From contig MU858336.1 of NCBI GenBank assembly GCA_033297075.1, positions 1-27,406 of the forward strand: DNA of 27,406 bases. Reading direction: 5' to 3'. Within the stretch, counting starts at the first letter, position 1; each line of letters begins with the position of its first letter. Position numbers and translations under genes: made by a program. Under the pieces are notes generated by a model, which saw only the letters and a program-made list of their open reading frames with translations, was not told the origin of the DNA and made no database searches. Below, piece after piece: positions 9,261 through 19,382 of this stretch. The DNA comes from Rhypophila decipiens (taxonomy: Eukaryota > Ascomycota > Sordariomycetes > Sordariales > Naviculisporaceae).

Positions 9261-10178
9261 ATGAAGGCCGCTATCCAGACCATTGCAGCATTTGCTGCCC
9301 TTGCTGCTGCCGCCCCGGCCCCGATCACCATCCCGGCCCCTGCCCTGTCCGAGGACAGCAAGAACGCCACCATCTTTGCCCGGGGCACCGACGCCCCCTT
9401 CGGCATCAAGAAGGGTGTCGCCTTCAACAACCCGGACGCGGCTCAGATCCTGTCCCGCCCGAATTCCGCCACCTGGTCCTACAACTGGGGCGGCGTCACC
9501 AACGCCCCTGCCTTCCAGCAGATCCCCATGTGCCACGGCCCAGGCTGGGACTGTGACTCGGACCGCATCCTCCGCCGGATCGCCGAGAACCGCGACACCC
9601 CTTACGTCCTGGGCTACAACGAGCCCGACTTCCCGCGTGGCTACGGCGGAGTCGAGGCCTCTCCCCAGGCGGCCTACGACAACTGGGGCAACGACATGTT
9701 CAAGTTCAACGACCGCGGCGCCAAGCTCGTCTGCCCGGCCATCAGCTCGTACAACACCAAGGAGGGCTTCATGGGCTACGAGTCCGGCCTGCAGTGGCTG
9801 CGGAAATTTGCCTCCATCGGCAACAACCCGTCCCAGTTCCGGTGCAGCGCCCAGGCCATCCACTGGTACGGATGGGAGGGCGAGTCCATCCAGGACCAGG
9901 CCAAGAGCTTCATGAAGTACGTCGAGGAGGCCCACAGGGAGGTCAACGACATCTTCCGCAAGGAGATGCCCCTCTGGATCACCGAGTTCGCCCCCGAGCC
10001 CAGGAACCACGCGGACAAGGCCAACCGCATGGCCCAGTTCCTCAACATTGTCGTCCCCTGGCTCGACCGCCAGGACTACGTCCACCGCTATGCTCCCTTC
10101 TGGGCCGAGGACATGGTTGACCTCGGCAGCCGTCAGCCCAACGCTGCTGGCTGGGCTTTTGTCAACGCTCGTGGTTAA
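9261..10178 (+). CDS. Secreted GH128 glycosidase (Asl1-like, putative beta-1,3-glucanase)
   Basis: Intronless, 305 residues. The ATG context (caacatgaag) and signal peptide (1-19, Ala-rich core, cleavage near APAP) fix the start. The catalytic domain spans about 44-303 and carries GH128 hallmarks: KKGVAFN (50-56), WSYNWG (72-77), the acid/base motif YNEPD with Glu121, HWYGW (201-205) and the nucleophile motif WITEFAP with Glu242. Length and motif spacing match the single-domain, TIM-barrel family; no carbohydrate-binding module or GPI signal is present. Known members cleave beta-1,3-glucans, so fungal wall remodelling or attack on other glucans is likely, acting outside the cell. Codon use is strongly biased to C-ending codons, suggesting high expression. 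The gene converges with the membrane-protein gene that ends at 10547. Confidence 0.95.
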   Translation: MKAAIQTIAAFAALAAAAPAPITIPAPALSEDSKNATIFARGTDAPFGIKKGVAFNNPDAAQILSRPNSATWSYNWGGVTNAPAFQQIPMCHGPGWDCDSDRILRRIAENRDTPYVLGYNEPDFPRGYGGVEASPQAAYDNWGNDMFKFNDRGAKLVCPAISSYNTKEGFMGYESGLQWLRKFASIGNNPSQFRCSAQAIHWYGWEGESIQDQAKSFMKYVEEAHREVNDIFRKEMPLWITEFAPEPRNHADKANRMAQFLNIVVPWLDRQDYVHRYAPFWAEDMVDLGSRQPNAAGWAFVNARG

Positions 10179-10546
10179 ACATGATGTGCTTGTTTTATCC
10201 CCATGTCAGCTCTGTTTTTCTTTGATGATACGATGAGATGACCTCGGACAGACCCTGTATATACTTTCACTTTGTTTTCTTTTCGTGTATCTCTGTTAAC
10301 CTTTCTTTCCGTCGCTGGATACCTTGGACTTGTTTTGGACCCTTTTTCGTTTCTTCTGTCTCGAGGCAACACAGTTGTTCTTGTTCTTGTTGTTGCTGTC
10401 TCATTTTCTTCATTGTTTCGTTTCACTGTAAATAAGTATAGCAATACAATCGAATGTTCGTATATAACCAAAATATTCCACTACTAGTATATTGTGCTAC
10501 TGATTGACCAATTCGGTTTTGAGCTTTGTCACGAGAGCCACCCTTA
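10179..10546. other. Convergent 3' regions
   Basis: Spacer between the GH128 gene and the oppositely oriented membrane-protein gene. It is T-rich on the + strand, with ttgttc-type runs near 10375-10400 and AT-rich sequence at 10430-10500 that probably holds both polyadenylation sites. No gene is seen. Confidence 0.45.
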
Positions 10547-11616
10547 TTAGAAAGTCAACACCGGAACATACTGAAACACAAAGAAAGCCCAAAACATTCC
10601 CACGTTCGCTTTAGAACCCGTCGGCGCACCCACGGCATTCCCCGTCACAATGCCCACAGTGTAATCCATCGCCAGGATAAAGCCCAGGCAACAGACCAGT
10701 CCAAAGAAGGCAAAGATATATGCCCCGTAAGGGCGACAGAACTTCTTGGTCGCACAACGGCAGAAACTGAGCGGGTACGTGAGTAGTGCAATCACGCCGC
10801 CGACCATGGCGCACACTGTGAGGGCTACACCTGTGGGGTTGGTCACTTGTGTCTTGCTGTCAAAGTGAGTTACTCCGTTGAGTCTGGGATTGCGGCCGAT
10901 GTCTGCGAAGGAACATGGATTATCCCGTTAGCTGTGGATCCTCGTTGTCAACAACTGAATATGAACATGTGTAGCAAAATACCGTCAACTGTGCCCATGA
11001 TTTGCGCGTTGACGAAACTAGCAACCATCAAGGCCAGCAGCCAGGGCGTCAATTCCCATCGCAATCCTTCATGCGCTTCCCTCTTCGCCTTTGGTTTCTC
11101 CTCGCTCGACGACCCTGCCCCCCCGTATGGGCCGTATCCGGAGGAATCCTGGAACTCCTTTTTCCTGAACCCACCCCTAAAGTACCGATGGGCAGCAACA
11201 CCGTCCACAACCAAGCTATAAACCAAATGCAGCACCGCCATCGACGTCATGCCAGGGGACCTTCCTTTGGCAGAGAGACTAACCGCCAACAGACTGATGC
11301 TGATAATGGTGGTCACCCCCAAAAGAGCCATATTCCACACGTCGAACTTGAGTCCTTTCCACGGCATCGCAGGTGATCGTCCGTCCAAGTGGCAGGCCAG
11401 GGTCCAGAGCATGATGATGTGCGTTATGATTCCCAGTGTGCCGTAGGGCAGGTTATACGTCTCCCATGCGCGTTCGGTTCGTTGGGCTGTTTCGTCGGCG
11501 TTCCATCCTGCCGGCGGGTCGTTTCGTCCTGCGAAAACGGGAAGGACTTGCCCGGCTAGAAGAAGGAGGAGCGTCCAGGGGAAGAAGACTTTGGGGTTGT
11601 TGATAACGAGCGACAT
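10547..11616 (-). CDS. Multi-pass membrane protein of unknown function (2 exons)
   Basis: The model is complement(join(10547..10902, 10983..11616)), 329 residues. The 80-nt intron has a gtattt donor, a gctaac branch site and a cttcgcag acceptor; splicing in phase 1 joins a long hydrophobic N-terminal part to a second hydrophobic part. Predicted membrane segments are near 11-29 (possibly a signal anchor), 57-75, 96-116, 123-140, 188-205, 236-254, 270-292 and 310-327. A polar Gly/Ser/Lys/Glu-rich loop lies at about 147-186 and a polar loop at 211-232. Seven or eight helices and no recognised transporter or receptor motif mean the function is open. Two CRE-like GACGTCA words lie 310-425 bp upstream of the ATG. 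The gene converges with the GH128 gene. Confidence 0.85.
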
Positions 11617-12477
11617 GTTGGACTTATGGTCTCAAAATTGTAACAAAAGAGGGGACGTGACGAGCAAGAAAGGAGAGAAAGGAAAGAACCCAGAAGCGGT
11701 TCAAAATGAGAGGGCAAGACCCCCTTTTGGGCTTTGAGCAGAATCAACATCAACTTCTTCATCCGAAAGAAGCCATTGCTGCTTTGACAAGCGAGGCCTG
11801 ATGAGGGTGTAAGGGACCTGCAAGAAGACTGCGCTATCTGCTTGGCTTCATGCTCTCCAAGATTGAAGCTGAAAGTCGCCAAGAGACATGATGATGCGCC
11901 GTCCAATGATAACTGCTGTCACTCGACGTCAGGGTCAATATAATGGCCTTGGCGGATGAGATTTGCCCAAACTTTTGAGTAGGGAATCTGCTGGGAAAGG
12001 GTTAGTCGTTTGTTGGCGCTGCACGATTCCCAAGACGTCAGGGGGGTGTTGCTGTTGATGGCCTGTGGAGATTGGGAGGCTGAATGAAGTCTCAGAAAGA
12101 CAACTGCCGACGGCCCCTACTTATCTCATTCATTGAAGCTTTCCCGAGCGGCAAAAAAATAAGCTCATATCCGTAAAACTCTTTTCATACCTCTCACAAG
12201 CTTTCCAGAGGCTTGTACGAATAGACGAGACCATTCAAGTCCCACTGCACACTCGAGATATTGGATTCCTAGTGAACGCACCTATAGAGTCATGTGTGAG
12301 AGACGCGAGAAGAACGTAATGGTATTTTCGTTCTTTCTCGTTTTCAACAACAACTACTTCTACTACAAGCCCCCGTTGCTTCTCATAGAACCTCTGACCA
12401 GCCGGGGAGCAGTTTACCCTCCCCTCCCTCTCAAGCTACCATCGAAAAAAATACTGTCGGCCACCAATGCATACAAA
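11617..12477. other. Upstream region of the membrane-protein gene and 3' region of the protease-like gene
   Basis: No gene is supported. Palindromic CRE/ATF-like GACGTCA words occur at 11925-11931 and 12034-12040, and a CCAAT word at 11903-11907. The sequence next to the 11616 start codon is purine-rich on + (pyrimidine-rich leader on -). ORFs here are shadows or random. Confidence 0.4.
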
Positions 12478-13443
12478 TCAGGGGTAGTCCCTCCGCGCCG
12501 CCCCAATGGCACCCAGAAAGTCCGGACCGCTAGCGAAGTAATTCCGCCCCGGGGTGTTCCAGTCGGTCGCCACACCATAGACGAAACGCTCGCCGTTCTC
12601 CAACAGCCACAAAGGCCCACCCGGCTGCCCGTACGGACCTGTAACGTCGGCGTCGGTCTCGAGCGGTCCGCCGGGCGCGCAAGTATCGCAACTCAGGAGC
12701 TTAATAGCCTCCTGCCGGTAAGGCCTATTGCCATTGTCCTTGTCGCTTGGGTAGCCCATGTGGAACTATTGTTTCACGAACAAGTCAGTCAGCAACCTAA
12801 CCTAAGAAAGAATAAAGAGAGAAAAACTAACCCAACCATTACTATTCTTCTGACCAGGACAATAAATCTCCTTGCTCCCAAACCAACCCCTTTCATAACC
12901 AATCTGATCCGCCAGCACCAGAATCGCAAAGTCATCCTTGTACCCGCAAGGCGGGAAAGAAAAGAAGGGCAGCATGACGGCGGCAACGACGTTGGAGCCG
13001 CCCAGGCGCTCGCCGTCGTAGTAGCTCGGCGCGAACCGCGCGCCCCAGGTGTCGCTCAGGGGAATACAGCTGCGCGCCGTGGCCACGTGCCGGCTGCCGA
13101 CCAGCACGCCGGTGCACTTCCAGCCCGAGCTGAAGCTGATTCGCCCGATGGCGCTGTAGGGGTAGTCCTTGGAGGTCCAGAGGACGCGGTTGTCGGCGCC
13201 GATGACGCCGCTGCGCTTTGCTAGGTGGTCTTCCTGGGAGGATTCTAGCTCGCGGGCGGCGAGGGAGGCGTTGATGGAGTGGCCTGGGTTGGTCTTGCCT
13301 AGGAAGGGAGCGAGCTGCGAGGGTGTGTAGGTCTTGACTTGGACCAGGGGGGCGCTGGCGAGGTTGGGGTCGGGTGATGGTGCGGCGGAGATGGAGGCCA
13401 CGAGGGCTAGGAAGGCGGTGGTGAGGATGGGAGTGGACAGCAT
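12478..13443 (-). CDS. Secreted trypsin/V8-fold protein lacking catalytic His and Ser (pseudoprotease, 2 exons)
   Basis: The model is complement(join(12478..12765, 12832..13443)), 299 residues. The 66-nt intron (gttagt donor, ctgac branch site, aacaatag acceptor) is phase 0 and restores GWFHMGYPSD. A signal peptide covers about 1-20. A propeptide ends at Lys76-Arg77, a Kex2-type site. The domain at 78-299 looks like an S1-family, glutamyl-endopeptidase-like fold: CTGVLVGSRHVATARSC (110-126), DDFAILVL (170-177, Asp171 kept) and YGQPGGPLW (249-257). The usual TA-x-HC motif reads TARSC, so Ser125 replaces the catalytic His. The usual G-x-SGGP reads GQPGGP, so Pro252 replaces the nucleophile Ser. 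Disulfide-type cysteines and the open frame are intact, so this looks like a maintained inactive homologue rather than a decayed gene. A binding or inhibitory role outside the cell is possible. Confidence 0.88.
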
Positions 13444-15040
13444 TGTGGCGGCCTTTCACTGTCTGGCTGATTACTAGGAATGGCAATCCTCTGAAGTCTG
13501 GAGAGTGAGGAGTGAGGATTCCATGTTTGTGCTGGGAGCTGACCCCTATTTGTATCCCGGGAATCCACAGCCAGTTACAAAATCCCACGAGCAAAGGCTT
13601 GATGTTTCCAGCTCGGACACTTTTTCGTGGGGTTTTCCTTCACCGTTGTATTGGTCTACTAGTACCACCCCCTCGGACTTGTGATTACTGAGCTTTTAGT
13701 CGGCTTTTCTGCTGATCCCGAAGACGATGAGGTTCTAGATCCAATACCTCTCATCTTGAATGACCGGAATTGTGAAGAACACTCAAAGTGTGGGAAGTCC
13801 TGCAGGTCACCTACATACCGCCAAGCCTGAGAACTTGAAAAGATGTTAGGCAGGTGAGCTTCCAAGGCGGCATCACTTCAAAAGATGATTCCCAGGTCCG
13901 AGAAAGTGGACGGCTTATACAAGGCAAACCAGTCCATCGGATGATGAGGTAGAAATGGGTGAGATATTAGGTAGGAGTGATATGGGGCACAGGTCATCAA
14001 TCAATATTGACGACATTTCGGGTAGTCAGATTTCTCCTCGGGAAAGGCCCACTTCAGTAGAAGCTGTAAATAAGATGATTGCGGCCTGTATAACTACAGA
14101 ATAAGCACCAAAGCCAATATGTTGTAGTGGTATCGGTCTCGGGTGTAAAAATGTTTCCTTCTAACAGTTCGCCCGTTGTGATATCAGGCTTATCAACAAA
14201 GCCCTTGCATATCGACTTCTAAGATGCTCGGAAGAAGAGAAGACCCAACTCCTAGAACATGTTATGGCTTTACGGTTACTAGAGTTGGATACCCCTATTA
14301 ATCATATGACCACGTAAACTTGATGGAAGACAGCTCCTCTGTGCGGGCTACAGACACAGACACAGAGGTTAGTACAGTGGGCCTCAGACGGATGCCGAAC
14401 CCATAGGTATCTACATACCATATCATACAGAGTGATTCGCTAAAGACCGAGGTCATTGACATGTTCTATGTTCATTAAATCACATGGTGGCTTCAGTCTT
14501 ATTATCTGCAAGTCTAATTACTGGCACTGCCACGTTGCGTCAAGAAGTGAAATATTATAACCGCGTGCATGCACTGCAGGATTGCACGAACTTGCCAACG
14601 TTGTACCACTTCATGTCGTCGATGAAAGTGCAGGATATGTCAATTAATTCGCACTTCTAGCTAAGGGGGTAGGGAGGAACTGCTCTGTCTTGGGACAGGA
14701 TTCTCGGAGCGGACCGGACAGAATCCAGTGTTAAGCCCCGCGACGCTTTGGAATTCAATTCATCACCTAGGCTTCCCAATTCTACAAGGAAAGGAGAAGC
14801 CATCACTGTGGCATTCATCTCCATGTACGTTTGCTCGACATCGAGCTGGATGTGGAAGAATGAGGGGTAAAACGCCACCCCCCTTTCACCTTTCAGCTGA
14901 TATTCATCGGGGAGAAGATCATGAAACACCGTGGCTTTCACCTCTTCAAGGTCAATTAATTGAGAGATGTCGGCTCCTACCACCTTTGTGTTCATCATCA
15001 CCAATGCCACCATTCTATCGTCCATTCAAAGCTCTACAAG
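13444..15040. other. Divergent spacer between protease-like and membrane-protein genes
   Basis: About 1.6 kb of near-neutral composition that must hold the promoters of two divergent genes. No confident TATA box was found for either. A 122-codon ATG ORF on the - strand (14657-15025) ends only 15 bp from the next gene's start. Its product is unrecognised and has no signal peptide; ORFs of this length are expected by chance in the window, so I do not call it. No repeats stand out. Confidence 0.4.
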
Positions 15041-16357
15041 ATGCCAGACTCTCCCGCCTCAGACCACGCCGGCGAGGTTGACGGCATGAACATCTTCTGG
15101 GTGCTCTTCATATTGATCTCGGTCACGGTTCTGCATCCTCTAGGCAGAGCACCGGGGTTCTCCCGATTCACACGTTACGAGCGTATGCTCCCGCTCTCCA
15201 GCGCTCTCGATGCCGTAGACCTGTATGTCGCTTGCATCCAGGCCTGGCGTACTCAGGGCCTTCCATTCCGCAAAGCAGCAAGAGCCATCTGCAATGAAAG
15301 ACTTCAGGGGAATCTGCCGCCCGCAGATAACCTTCCGAACGCCTTGCTCCCAATGCAGAACCAAGCAGACAGCCCTAGTGACGGCGACGAGGACAACAGC
15401 CGTCGTCAGGACATGCAAAGCCGTCTCCGCTTCATCATCGCCCAGCTCTATCTCGACAGCATCCCCCGTGTGTTGGCCAACATCGGCATTGTGCTCACCT
15501 ATGCCAAGGTCTGCGGCTTTCGTGGAGTTCCGTACTCACTCGCCGTGGCCACCGTATGCTTCTCTACATGGATGTCCATGGAAGCCTTCCTCGTCGTGGC
15601 ATTTTGGTTCCGCTCGCCCAAGCGAATGTTAGCAGACAGTCAAGATGGCCTTGACATCGGGCCGAACAGAACTCGACCTGGACGCAGGCGTCCCCAAGTT
15701 CTCCGGGTCCTCGCCCGAATCCTAGTGTTGGTCCAGATCATGGCACTGCTAGGTATCTTCATCGCAGCGGCGGTTACTGCTCGTCGTCACGGTGTTGGTG
15801 ACACAAACATCCCGGAACCTCCCCCAAAAACATCGGCACCGGATACATCCCCACCAGCACCTCAGGACGACAGTCGTGGATTCTTCGCGGGATACCTGCA
15901 CCTTGCTGGCGCGCCATGGAGGTTCTCCGACGCAGTCTGGGATAAAGTCCGGCGCGGGCTGTGGTACGACGAGTCCCATTTCCCCATACAGCCCCCGACA
16001 TTTGGCCAGATCATGTACGCCAAGGCCTGGGCCGCGCCAATGTCGGTAGTCCTGACTTTCATTGGGGTAGTTGGCTCACTCGCCATACTGTCAATGCCTA
16101 TCTGGGCTCCGTGGTTGATATGGACTTTTGCTGGGGACCTCGGACATCTGGTTTTGTGCTGCTGTGGGTGCCTTGTCAGCTTGCTACTGCAATTTCGACC
16201 AATATTAGAGGCAGGCCTGAGGATAGGGCGAAAACGGGCCCTTCTTCTCGTCCGGCTTGCTACGGCCGGCGCTCTGGTTTTGGGTTTGGTGTATTTTAAT
16301 ATGTTTTGGGATGGCACCGGAACTTCGAAGGAGGGGTGGACTGGGAAGTTAGATTGA
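15041..16357 (+). CDS. Multi-pass membrane protein of unknown function (single exon)
   Basis: 438 residues from the ATG at 15041 (context caagatgcc). The open frame continues upstream for 27 codons to a TTG but has no in-frame ATG there. Hydrophobic segments lie near 16-33, 143-160, 167-190, 221-246, 332-353, 354-386 (with a CCCGC cluster at 373-377) and 398-420, suggesting about seven helices. Two polar regions separate them: an acidic, low-complexity stretch at 105-127 and a Pro-rich stretch at 252-280. The N-terminal part between the first two helices (about 44-130) is probably cytosolic or lumenal and helical. I recognise no family; large fungal membrane proteins of this kind are often lineage-restricted. 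The gene converges with the Con-13-like gene, with 273 bp between stop codons. Confidence 0.8.
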   Translation: MPDSPASDHAGEVDGMNIFWVLFILISVTVLHPLGRAPGFSRFTRYERMLPLSSALDAVDLYVACIQAWRTQGLPFRKAARAICNERLQGNLPPADNLPNALLPMQNQADSPSDGDEDNSRRQDMQSRLRFIIAQLYLDSIPRVLANIGIVLTYAKVCGFRGVPYSLAVATVCFSTWMSMEAFLVVAFWFRSPKRMLADSQDGLDIGPNRTRPGRRRPQVLRVLARILVLVQIMALLGIFIAAAVTARRHGVGDTNIPEPPPKTSAPDTSPPAPQDDSRGFFAGYLHLAGAPWRFSDAVWDKVRRGLWYDESHFPIQPPTFGQIMYAKAWAAPMSVVLTFIGVVGSLAILSMPIWAPWLIWTFAGDLGHLVLCCCGCLVSLLLQFRPILEAGLRIGRKRALLLVRLATAGALVLGLVYFNMFWDGTGTSKEGWTGKLD

Positions 16358-16630
16358 CATTATAGAGAACAAAACCATGTATGTAATAAGCGCTATGGAT
16401 TGGATTTGGACTTGAAACAAACCTAGGCTGTCTATGCGGTTGGCAGTTGAAAGAGTAAGATCATGATCGGAAACAAACAAAACCAAACTTGATATGTTAC
16501 TATAATAATTTACAAAGAAAGGTCTTTCAAATATATAACAAACAAATACCCTTGTCACCATCAAAATCCAACAGGTCTCTCCCCAGACCGGCTCCCGCCC
16601 AACTCTCTAGGCGGCATAGTCCAGACCCCC

Positions 16631-17656
16631 CTAAGCCAAGATCTGAGTATTAGGCACCGTGTCAAGGATCTTGCCCTCCATAGCAGGATCGACCTCGATA
16701 ATAGTGATGTTCGATCCCTTGCTGAACTCGACAACCGGCTTCTCGCCCAACAGAGCAGCCTCGGCACGAATCATCTTTCTCTTGCCCGACTTGGTCACAG
16801 GCGCGCTGTTGGCAAACCGGTCCCGGCACGTGCCGCCGGGCAGGATCTTGTCACCCAGGTAGCCCTGATAGGTGGCGTACTGGTGGAAGACATCGTTCCA
16901 GCTGGGCTGGATGGTGCCGATGCCGCCGGGTACGACCTTGTCGTAGACGCCAATGACGCCCACCTCGGCAAAGTGCTCGACCCAGTTGGTCTTGCTGTAG
17001 TCGCTGACGCTGGCCTTGTCGGCCCAGAAGTTGTCCTTCCAGATGCCGGTGCTGCTGAACGGGGACCCGTACTGCTTGAGGCCGTTGAAGTCCAGGCTGT
17101 GCGAGACCTCGTGCACAAAGGTCGCGAGCTGGGGGCGGTCCTCAAAGACTACATCGCCGTTCTGGTAGATGAAGGCTGCGGCGCCGTCGTTGAGGCCGGG
17201 GGTGGCCATGAAGTGGCTGGAAGAGAGGGTCAGTCAGTCATTTGTCTAGAGTAGTAGAGCCCAGGATGAGTGCAAAGAGTTTGCTTACCGGATATAAGAA
17301 CGCATCCGGACGGGAAGGCGGCCAAAGATGTCAATCATGTCAATCTCGGACGCGCCGGCGTTCTTGTGCCGACAGAAGGTCCACGCCTCCCCGCAGTCGT
17401 CGTAGTGCACGTTGAAGACGGTAAAGTCGTTGGGGTTCAGGTTTTTCCACCCGGCAATATCGCGGCATCCCTGAGGAATCCAGCCGGCGCCCCAGTAGTC
17501 CCAGTTGGACTGGTGAGGACGCAGGTTGTTCCGCAGGTCGGTCTCGATGCGGCCGCGGTTGAAGGCCGGGTTGATGTTGGGCTTGGATGGGTTCTGCGCA
17601 CTGGCGAGGCCCAGCAGGGCGGCGGCGGCGGCGAGGGTGGGCTTGGAGAAGAACAT
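16631..17656 (-). CDS. Con-13-like secreted protein with HExxH motif (2 exons)
   Basis: The model is complement(join(16631..17216, 17289..17656)), 317 residues. The 72-nt intron (gtaagc donor, ctgac branch site, cttccag acceptor, phase 2) joins MRSYIR to HFMATPG. A signal peptide covers about 1-20 (cleavage near ASA-QN). From memory, the mature protein resembles fungal proteins annotated conidiation-specific protein 13 (Con-13 of Neurospora). Its blocks include NPAFNRGRIETDLRN (29-43), NVHYDDC (82-88), CRHKNAGASEIDMIDIFGR (95-113) and PGGIGTIQPSWN (219-230). A zincin-type motif HEVSH lies at 158-162, and a possible third metal ligand, Glu203 or Glu207, in WVEHFAE (201-207). A secreted metallopeptidase is therefore plausible but unproven. 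A TATA box lies at 17790-17795 and the leader is pyrimidine-rich. Confidence 0.87.
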
Positions 17657-19382
17657 CTTGAACTGCTTCTTGTGAATGAATGACAGACTGGATACCGAGA
17701 GAGTGGCTTAGAGAGAGACTGGAGTTGGAACTCTGCTGATGGGATGGAGAGGAGTTGTGAGAGAGTCATGAAGGAGGAAGGGCTGGTCCTTTATATGCTA
17801 TTGGTTTTCATGATGGCGACTATCTTGGCCGATGCCAGGAAGGCGTTCTCCTCACTTTGAGTAGTATCATGCCACTTACCGTCCAGAACCAGAGCATAGG
17901 GATCCTTAATCAACGGCCCGAATGGATTCAGTAAATCAACATACGTTCTTTGCCGAAATTGACATGTCTCCATGAATTTGCATGTTGATAATCGGAAGGA
18001 TGCAAATGAGAGTTCCATGGCGCCCAGGCTGCTGCGATTCTACAACTAGTGTATATGGTAGTGGCTCGAGCAGCCCCTTGATTTGTGTGAAGGATCATAC
18101 TGCTTACCGAATACTTAGGGTTACAGTCCGAGGTGCAGACTGCCTCTACCAATGCGAGCTTTTGTTCTACTCTTTACTCAGAAGGTCATGCAGCGCTGTG
18201 TGATCCTTGTCAGCACCTTGAAAGCAGCCATGTAAGTCTCCGATCGTCTGGTTCTCATGGAGACAATCCACGTCTAGGTGGAGATACCGGGATACCATGT
18301 GACTATTATTAACATCATCCAGATCTTAGCCCCGAGGTTCTGGAACGCCGTCTCCTACCTATCAGTAAGACTAAGTGATATTGTTGGCGAGTACGGATAC
18401 GAAACCTCTTTATGGCCCTAGGCGCCTTTATTGGTAAATCACACCTCTTGAGGCATGCCTATTCCCTGCTCTGGCCCTGGAGAGATTGGTTCATTCAGCC
18501 CATCAGCCGTCTGCACCATGTCCAGACTCTATTGTCTCCATTCATTACTACTAGCAGAGTTTATCACTTCTTTACCTCGGTATAGTTCAACTACAGAAAG
18601 TCTAGACCAGGCTTACCAGCTAGCGCCCTCGGACTCGCCCCAGAATACGACCACACAAGTAGCAATATCAAGCGGCGAAGCGACCAGGTACCCGGTAGTC
18701 GATGTAACGATGGGATGAACCGTGAAGCTTGAAGTGCTTGGTCAGACCCCATGTCCATTGGCTCGGACTTGGGCATAAAAACTCAGCTGTCAGTCTCGCT
18801 TATAAGCCGACGACAGGCGGAGTTCGGGACTGGGCACTGCCTCTTCAGGGCTCTAAACTGTCGCCTGGGAGGATGGCTTTATTGTGACTGTGCAATTTCA
18901 ACATATCGCATGCAAATAGGGGTATCAAGAAAACTGCTCGCCGGCGAACGACTTGCCCTATACCTGTTGAACTTAGGAGTACAGTTACCAAGCTACTATT
19001 ACACTTGTGGATCCACACTCTGTTGCATGTTTGGTGGAGTGGCATTGTTCGACAATACCATCGGAACAGTTCGTATCGTCTTAGAACTAAGTTTCAGAAT
19101 GCAAAATCACGGGAGTCCGAGAGAACAAGAGAACCAGTAATTACCTCCGTTCAGCTGTCAGTACAATAGCAGTCTTGATATTCAGTCCGCCAGAGTCTAG
19201 TAACATGTTGTCCTCTAACAATAGTCTCGATAAGAGGATTCATACGTACACAGAGGCTTTTCATACGTAAACAACAATCCGTGCATGGCAGCCGGCAAGA
19301 AAAAATTGTCTTGTCCCATACAATAAGCCACCCTTTCATGGGTTAGGGTTATAATAATATCCGAATATGCTGCCAACCGACA
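17657..19382. other. Long spacer without a supported gene
   Basis: The left end is the promoter and CT-rich leader of the Con-13-like gene; the right end is the 3' region of the GH127 gene. A 129-codon ATG ORF lies on + at 18751-19140, with a Cys- and Leu-rich product that has no recognised motif. It could be chance, since several ORFs of this size are expected at random here. No transposon, tRNA or clear repeat was seen. Confidence 0.4.
17790..17795 (-). promoter_or_regulatory. TATA box of the Con-13-like gene
   Basis: TATAAA on the - strand, 134 bp before the ATG at 17656, followed by a long CT-rich leader (purine-rich on +, 17660-17770). Confidence 0.6.

Noticed and set aside
9192..10085. 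297-codon open frame antisense to the GH128 gene
   Set aside because: It mirrors the C-ending codon bias of the sense gene, its Val/Gly/Leu-rich product has no domain, and the sense frame has catalytic motifs throughout.
18751..19140. 129-codon ATG ORF
   Set aside because: Several ORFs of this length are expected by chance in 27 kb; no motif, signal peptide or coding bias.
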